The position numbers and the translations under genes were made by a program. A stretch of DNA of 64,000 bases from positions 1 through 64,000 of the forward strand of contig MU266371.1 of the NCBI GenBank assembly GCA_021014945.1. Reading direction: 5' to 3'. The stretch is from Leucogyrophana mollusca (Eukaryota > Basidiomycota > Agaricomycetes > Boletales). Numbering within the stretch: position 1 is the stretch's first letter; every line of letters begins with the position of its first letter. The notes under the pieces are model-generated. The model made no database searches and was not told where the DNA came from. It saw only the letters and a program-made list of their open reading frames with translations. Below are positions 58,014 to 64,000 of this stretch, piece by piece.

Positions 58014-58274
58014 CTACATCACCATTTGCGTTTCATCTTTGGGAACATGGTGTCTCAGGGACAAAAGTTGAGCTTGAAGAGATGAACGTACTGCTTCGCG
58101 CAAACACTGGCCGAATTTTTCGAATTCCTGCTGGCACACGTCCTTCTTGACGTCGGTGTATGTTGCCAAAATGCACTTTCCGTACGCTGTGGCATGCGTC
58201 GAGCATGTCGTGGTGGAATGCAAAGCCAACTGGCGTAAAGGCGTGCTCGTTGCATGAGTCTTTGCTGTCTGCAT
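58014..58274 (-). CDS. Twin Cx9C (CHCH-type) mitochondrial intermembrane-space protein
   Basis: 86 residues, one exon. It has CSTHATAYGKC and CQQEFEKFGQC, two C-x9-C motifs that form the helical hairpin folded by the Mia40 relay. The size, spacing and AYGKC…VKKDVCQQEFEKFGQCLREA pattern recall complex I assembly factor NDUFAF8 and fungal CHCH proteins. Without a search I leave the exact family open. The N terminus lacks an obvious presequence, as expected for Mia40 clients. Confidence 0.75.
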   Translation of the reverse strand: MQTAKTHATSTPLRQLALHSTTTCSTHATAYGKCILATYTDVKKDVCQQEFEKFGQCLREAVRSSLQAQLLSLRHHVPKDETQMVM

Positions 58275-58575
58275 GATGGAGGCAGAGGTCAGGGAGGAAG
58301 CTTAGTCAGCAATAAGGGTTTGCTTCCGTTCCGTCGAAGTCCTTCGGTGGTCATTATTACCGTGTCTGCGGGGCCACCCTGCACAAGCGACACAGACTGT
58401 TGTTCTTCATTCACAGCTTAGAATGTCTTACTGACATTGACATTCGCGAAGAAAGACATCCAGGAAGCACGAATACCAGACCTTCGCATCACCCACACAC
58501 CACCGCACCCCGCCAACACAATCTCGGGTCTCTGTCTGTTTGTTTCGCGTAACTTCCAGAGAAAGAGTACTCAAG
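58275..58575. other. Divergent promoter region of the Cx9C and CSF1-type genes
   Basis: 301 bp between the divergent starts at 58274 and 58576 with no other gene seen. Confidence 0.4.
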
Positions 58576-61500
58576 ATGCTCCAAGCATACTTGCTTGTCT
58601 CGTGTATCTGTGTCCTTGTCGCCGCCGTTTTGTACATTTTCTACTGGAACCGATTTGTAGCGTCGCTCATTGGACTGGTGCTTCGCATAAAGTACTGGAA
58701 CCAGGGCGGTTCAAGTATCTGGGTACAAATTGGTCAGTTAGTCGCCCTATTCTTACCCACAACTGTATCTCAGCCTTTACCTCAGGCTCCATCCACTTTT
58801 CCATCCTAGCTGGGAGGATTCTCCTAAAGGATGTTCGGTACCATTCCAGCAACCAGACCATCAAGATCGTGAAAGCACAGATAGTGTGGAGATACTGGAT
58901 ACGTTTACCAGCAACGGAAGATGACTTGAATCGTGCGCACGTCGGCGGAGACGATTGTAAGTGCGCTCTGGCGATCAACGCAACGGTCTAATTCAAGGGG
59001 TGCTCGTGCAGTCAACCAGGCATTCCCATTTCCCTCCTGCCGTATCAAGGTCTCTATTCAGGGATTGGAATGGTTTCTATACAACAGAACCGCCGCATAC
59101 GATCACATCATCTCACAGATGCAGTCAAAAACGCACCCGCCTACGAATGCAGAGCCCCGCAGGATGTTTTCGAGGACATCTGGTTTTGAAGGTATATCTA
59201 CACGCCGGTATTGGTTCTCCCACCATGCTTAACGCATCACTGCCAGTTCCATCACTGCACCCGCCTTCAGTGTTACCCAATCTCAAAACTCCACCTGCCA
59301 TACACGCCGCTTTTGATTGGTTTAAGCGTCAGATGCCTTACCTTGACCCAAAGGATTTGCTACCCATAGCATTGGAAGGCTTCAAGGGGGCTATCATCTG
59401 TGGTAACTCGTCCACACCAAACCTGCTGGTCGCCGAATTCCATAGGGCTGAAGGAACATTCGGCATCGTTTCGGTTTGTTTTCGCGTTTGTCGATTCACA
59501 AACGTAACTGATGTTTACACTAGTCGAGGTCGAAATGTGATCTGTATAAACAGCTTTTGAACCTGAAGTTCCAGAACGCGCTCGTGCACCTCGCTGAACA
59601 TGAAGGTTATCAGGAGACAATGCCCACTATTGGTCACGTGGTTCACGAGCGAGTAGGGTCATCGAGGTTAGTTTACATGGCGCGATACCGCCACCGCAAT
59701 ACTTATTTCTTTTCAGATACGCCGAAGTCACCCATCTGTCCTACCTATCATTTCGAGCCTTTTCGAAGCTGTGGAGGGGTTTGTCATTATATTCGTCGAT
59801 GTTTAACCCTCGCCATCCATTATTCGGTAACCATGCGGTCCGCCACAAGACTAGCTTTATTCCTGGTAGAGGCTCGCACAAGAGCTTAGACGACGAAACA
59901 CCCGTCGGCGCTGATTTTAACATTTTGGAATATGCTGTTGAGCGCAGAGTTCTTGAAGCACCGTTGTTGGAACTTTCTTATTACGCTGATGTGGTAGGAG
60001 ATGTTCCCGCTGAACAGAACTGTGCGAAGGGGATGGGCCTGGAGTCGTTTGATATCGGTAATGGGGATCTGCCACCGGAATGGGGCGTGGACTTGGTCAT
60101 ACGAAGTGGTGCTCTTCGATATGGCCCTTGGGCAGATCGTCAACGGTATTGGTCTTGCTTTTTGCGGCGGCCACATTACTCAACAGCTTGCAGTGTGCAT
60201 CTTCAGCGGGCTCTATTTCCTCCGACCTACCACGACCTTGAACAATCAACATACCTGAAACCAGGCGACAAGCGTACGTGGACGGCGCTGAAAGTGTTTG
60301 TCGAGCTTCGAGAGGAGACGTCGCTTGACATACCTTTCCGGGAGGCCTCAAAGGTTAGCAATAGGCGTCGTAGCATAGAGATATACTTATGGTTTCCACA
60401 GAATTGGCAATGGGACGGACTTTCCAGCTTCCCGCGACCTAGGAAACGAGAGTCTGCTTCCATACGCCTTGTTGCTGGAGACAGCTCCTCCATAAGTTAC
60501 GTCTTGCCTATGGTCATTGGCCCCGAGGGTTATGAGTCGCGGTTGGAAGTCCATCTCGACACTATTACGGTTACCTCGAGTCTCAACGACATCAAGATTC
60601 TTGTTGCTGAATCATGTCGTGTTCGGACCATCCCTAGATTTGCCTTGTCATCATTCTGACCCTCTAATATTATCAGGTCCACGCAGAGCTTCCTTCCCCT
60701 ATTACATGGAACGCTGAGCGCCGCTGGGGTTTCTCTGTGTCCCTTCGCCAGCCGATAATATATATCCTCCGAGACCACATCAATCTGTTCACGGACTTAT
60801 CGCGAGATTGGACCTCTGGACCTCCAACAGACTGGCATCAGTTCGTGCCGATGGTCTACTCGTTCGAATTGGACTTGCACTACTTCGAGATGAACCTGTA
60901 TGCTAACGACCAGAACATCATTGATAAACCGCTCAATAGAGACGAAAATGGTAGGAGAACATATAACGTGCTACGTGTAACGAATTAATGGCGCCATGTT
61001 GGTAGCACTGGTCACTATCCGCGCCCCGCGGTTGACCACCAAAGTGATCATACCATCGAATAAATACCACCCCGAGGCCACCACCATCCCTTTCTCCCTG
61101 GTTGTGTCTGATGTCCTGGTATGTCTCTCACTACCACGTTGGAACACTCAGTTTCTGTACGCACCGGGCCGGGAACATCGTGTTATCCACGCAGAGTCTT
61201 TCCAAGTAGACGCGTCATATCACTACTTTGCAGAGGTACATCCAGAGAATATAGAGCAGCTCAGGCTCAACATCACGGTGCGCTAGGTTGTAGTATGGGA
61301 AGCGAGCGTTAAAAAGTTGACATGGGCATGACTACAGACTAACGGTGTCTCGTTTAAAGCACTTGGGTGGTCGATCCGATACATCATGGTACTGCGCGAC
61401 AATTATCTCGGTTCATTCACCCACTTCTCCACGCTCTACGAGTATCTCAACAAACGGGGAAGGCAGCACGCAGTCGGTGATCCCATCGAGCTTAAGTACC

Positions 61501-64000
61501 GACCTGGGAAGGTCGGACCAGTCCGTTTCCCTCACCAGTCGCATTCTAATTTGCCAACAGGCGAACATGCTTCAAGTTGAAATCGCTCTTGTACTGCAGC
61601 AAGGATCGATTGCCCTTCCGGCTGGTTTGCCTGGTTACGAAAAACGTATCGCCGGCGGGGAACGTGTGGATGACATCGGCGCCTCTGTTATCCTCGCCTT
61701 ATCTGAGCTGCAACTAGATTTTCGATTGCACGACTATTTCATGGGTGTGCACTGCGTGTCAAGTCCCGTGCCCAGTTGACTAATCAAACTGCAGAAATGT
61801 CGTTGAACGTCGGCGAGATCTCTGGCGCTGTTTTGCGCAGCTGCTCAGAAGACCTGCTGATGAAGGGCGGTTACCAGTCTCGTCGGGGGATGTTCCTTAT
61901 CGACGGTGTGTGCCTTTGTATTGTTCTGCACCAGCTTGCTGACCTTTCCTTAAAATTGACTAAGGCATCGACATCACGGCCCACCGATTATTTGGACCTC
62001 AACCTCGAACGCGCACTTACGTGTGCATTTGGGAGATCAGCGTGGGCGCTATCAAAGCTCTTGCGTCTGCATTCGATGGGCGAATTATAATGGCAGCAGT
62101 CGACACGTTTCGCCTCAATTTCACCGACCTCCCGAATGCCCCTGCCGCTGAGTTCAGTGTTCCGGTGGACCCTGATGGTCAGTGGAATATGTCATACGAG
62201 ACAAAAATGGACTCTGAACGGATTTTCAGTCACATTTGTCAAGTTTTCGCTAAGCGCTTTGAACGTGACATGGCTTGCTGGACTGACCGCTGTTGATCTG
62301 TCGCTCCCTCGTGGGCTGATTTTGCATACTAACGATCTGGAGGGTCATTTGCATGGCAAAGTGGTTAATTTGCACCTTCCGTATGCGTCGCTAAAACTCC
62401 TGGTCACATCTGGTTCTTCTCGGAAGTTGTGGTCAGAGGCGGCCGAATTTGCCTTTGACTTCAATCTAGATCTATACACGGCTCCTAAATGGTCAGGGTC
62501 AACGAACGAGCAGGCCAAATTTATACGCGAACAAGACACTTTGACACACAGAGCACAGTATCTTTTCGATCAGCTTGTGGGGGACTCGCCGGAATCGTCG
62601 TTCCGTGAGCCTTAACCTTCAACTATGTCATTTTGACCTTAAGGGAGCTTCCATTACAGGACACCCCACGCATCAGAGTGGCCTCCACTTGCCCCCACTT
62701 CGACTCCCTCGATTATCTCAGGCGCCACGTCGAGAGGATCAATCATCCCAACGAAAGCCGCAGATTCGCAACATGAAGACAAGGTGGAGTAGGGTTTCAC
62801 ATTTGTCGGAATCCGAGGGCGAAGAGCATATATCAGAGGCTGATCGAGATGCTCGCTTGCGGTAGGTTGGTCAGGTTTCTTATTCGCCTTGCTTAATTCG
62901 CTGCCTTTAGGAAGAGCCGTCTGGCTGCACCGGTTACCTTGCATGGCATAGATGATAACGAGCAGAGCGTATCGGGTGATGAATCAGACGATGAAGATCT
63001 GACAGATACCGGCTCTTCGGACACTGACTGGTCAATGCATGGGAGTAAGTTGAAATATGTGCACTGAAGACGTTGCTGATGCTGAAGGTAGTCGAAATCA
63101 ACAAGAAGACTTTTCTGTCGCAATATCGCACCGTTCTCAATCATTACAAGGAGCTTTACCTCGCTGACCTTTCCCAGTGGGATCCGTCGCCGTTTATCTT
63201 AGCTAACGTGAGTAAGGCCTACCATAGTTTCAACCGCGATGTAGTCAACATCCTGACGACGACCTTTTGAAGGATGTAAAAGCATCAAGTCGGCGGAAGC
63301 GACGTCCCTATCGCAACGAGAGGGCGTCCTCGCCACCATTAACCGTCCCCGGGAGTGGGAGCGCGCACACTATCCGCGTACAGTGTTCCAGAGCCGTCGA
63401 AGTTCATGTATCCCCCTTGATTCTGCTCGCTATGACTAGCCTTCGCGAGGAAATGGAGCTGCGCGTAAGTCTTATCTAACGGTGTTGTTCGGTGTGTTGA
63501 CTGAGGCATCAATCCTTCAGGACGTCAGTATAGAGTTGGGTTTGGACGCACTCATGGCTCGCTGCATTGGAGGCTCTTCTGACCCGCAGAAGCCAGCTGT
63601 GAAGACCGCGCTCGATGTGCGTATGTCGTCGATCTGGATACGAAGCTATCAACAAATCGGCTCATCTAACGGCCCGAGCACTTCACCTGTTCATGGCGGT
63701 CTCGCAACAAATAGCGGTGTCGTGACCCAGGCTAATCTTCGTTCGTCTGGGTTCTACCTCGTGAGCGATAGCATGGATTTGATACCTGGTCAATGCACTC
63801 TTCGAGTAGGCTTTGAGGACTTCTCGGTGACACTGGAGAGCATTGCGGGGTCAAAACCGGACGCAGCTCTCTCAGAACCTGGGAACTTTGTTCTGTCGCT
63901 TGGCGGGTTACGAGGGGAGTTGAGCTCGCATACTGTCGATCTAGCTGTGGAAGAGATCACGGGGAAACTTGGCAACGCCGATCCGGAATACATAGCAGGA
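58576..64000 (+). CDS. CSF1: CSF1/BLTP1-type bridge-like lipid-transfer protein (5' part, runs off the window)
   Basis: The gene starts MLQAYLLVSC with a hydrophobic anchor helix, then FYWNRFVASLIGLVLRI, YWNQGGSSIWVQIG|SIHFSILAGRILLKDVRYHSSNQ (first intron 58733-58785) and IVWRYWIRLPA, the conserved CSF1 start. Further exons carry WFKRQMPYLDPKDLLPIAL, NHAVRHKTSFIPGRG, LELSYYADVVGD, PPEWGVDLVI and WGFSVSLRQP-type segments typical of repeating beta-groove modules. The tube-forming protein moves lipids between ER and other membranes. The open frame continues at 64000, so 3' exons are missing. Exon borders beyond the first two are approximate. Confidence 0.9.

Overview
The window looks like nuclear DNA of a filamentous basidiomycete, most likely an Agaricomycete. 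Genes are dense and on both strands, broken by many short (about 48-70 nt) GT-AG introns with short polypyrimidine tracts and CTAAC-like branch points. The families also fit: an OM14 C-terminal protein, a binuclear-cluster regulator, a DUF1746 protein, an Flc/TRP channel and a GC-kinase with a long Ser/Pro tail. I cannot name the species. No rRNA, tRNA or CRISPR was seen.

Layout. 1-654 is a non-autonomous element with about 110-bp inverted termini, followed by gene-poor DNA. From 1.9 to 9.9 kb, a CLASP-type TOG protein (minus), ribosomal protein uS13/RPS18 and a CLIP-170 homologue (plus) lie together. 9.9-12.5 kb holds no gene I can support. From 12.5 to 16.5 kb come a Zn2Cys6 regulator (minus), an OM14-like mitochondrial outer-membrane protein built from two repeated units (plus) and a decayed purine-cytosine permease pseudogene (minus). 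From 17 to 26.4 kb come eIF3c (plus), eIF2B-gamma (minus, convergent), a STE20/GCK kinase (plus, divergent) and APS kinase (minus). From 26.9 to 34 kb come a hypothetical gene, pyroglutamyl peptidase (minus), mitochondrial ATP synthase OSCP (plus) and the WRNIP1/Mgs1 ATPase (plus). From 35 to 45.6 kb come an OPT transporter, an Flc/TRP-like channel and a membrane-anchored two-lobed amidohydrolase (minus). From 45.8 to 54.8 kb come a candidate SLF2/CANIN-type nuclear protein (plus), ERCC1/Rad10, a 73-residue protein and HDA1 with its Arb2 domain (all minus). From 55 to 64 kb come a four-span membrane protein, a DUF1746 protein, a twin-Cx9C protein and the 5' part of a CSF1/BLTP1 bridge-like lipid-transfer gene that runs off the window.

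Gene models were built by hand from reading frames, splice signals and family conservation. For thirteen multi-exon genes every exon was placed and the joined coding length divides by three. Most genes are housekeeping (translation, respiration, repair, chromatin, cytoskeleton). The accessory part is the terminal repeat element, the permease pseudogene and several gene-poor gaps. Recurrent unusual features are GC-AG introns, 12-23 nt microexons, tandem duplication inside OM14, and a duplicated acidic motif in the Rad10 tail. I did not find a clearly new multi-gene system.
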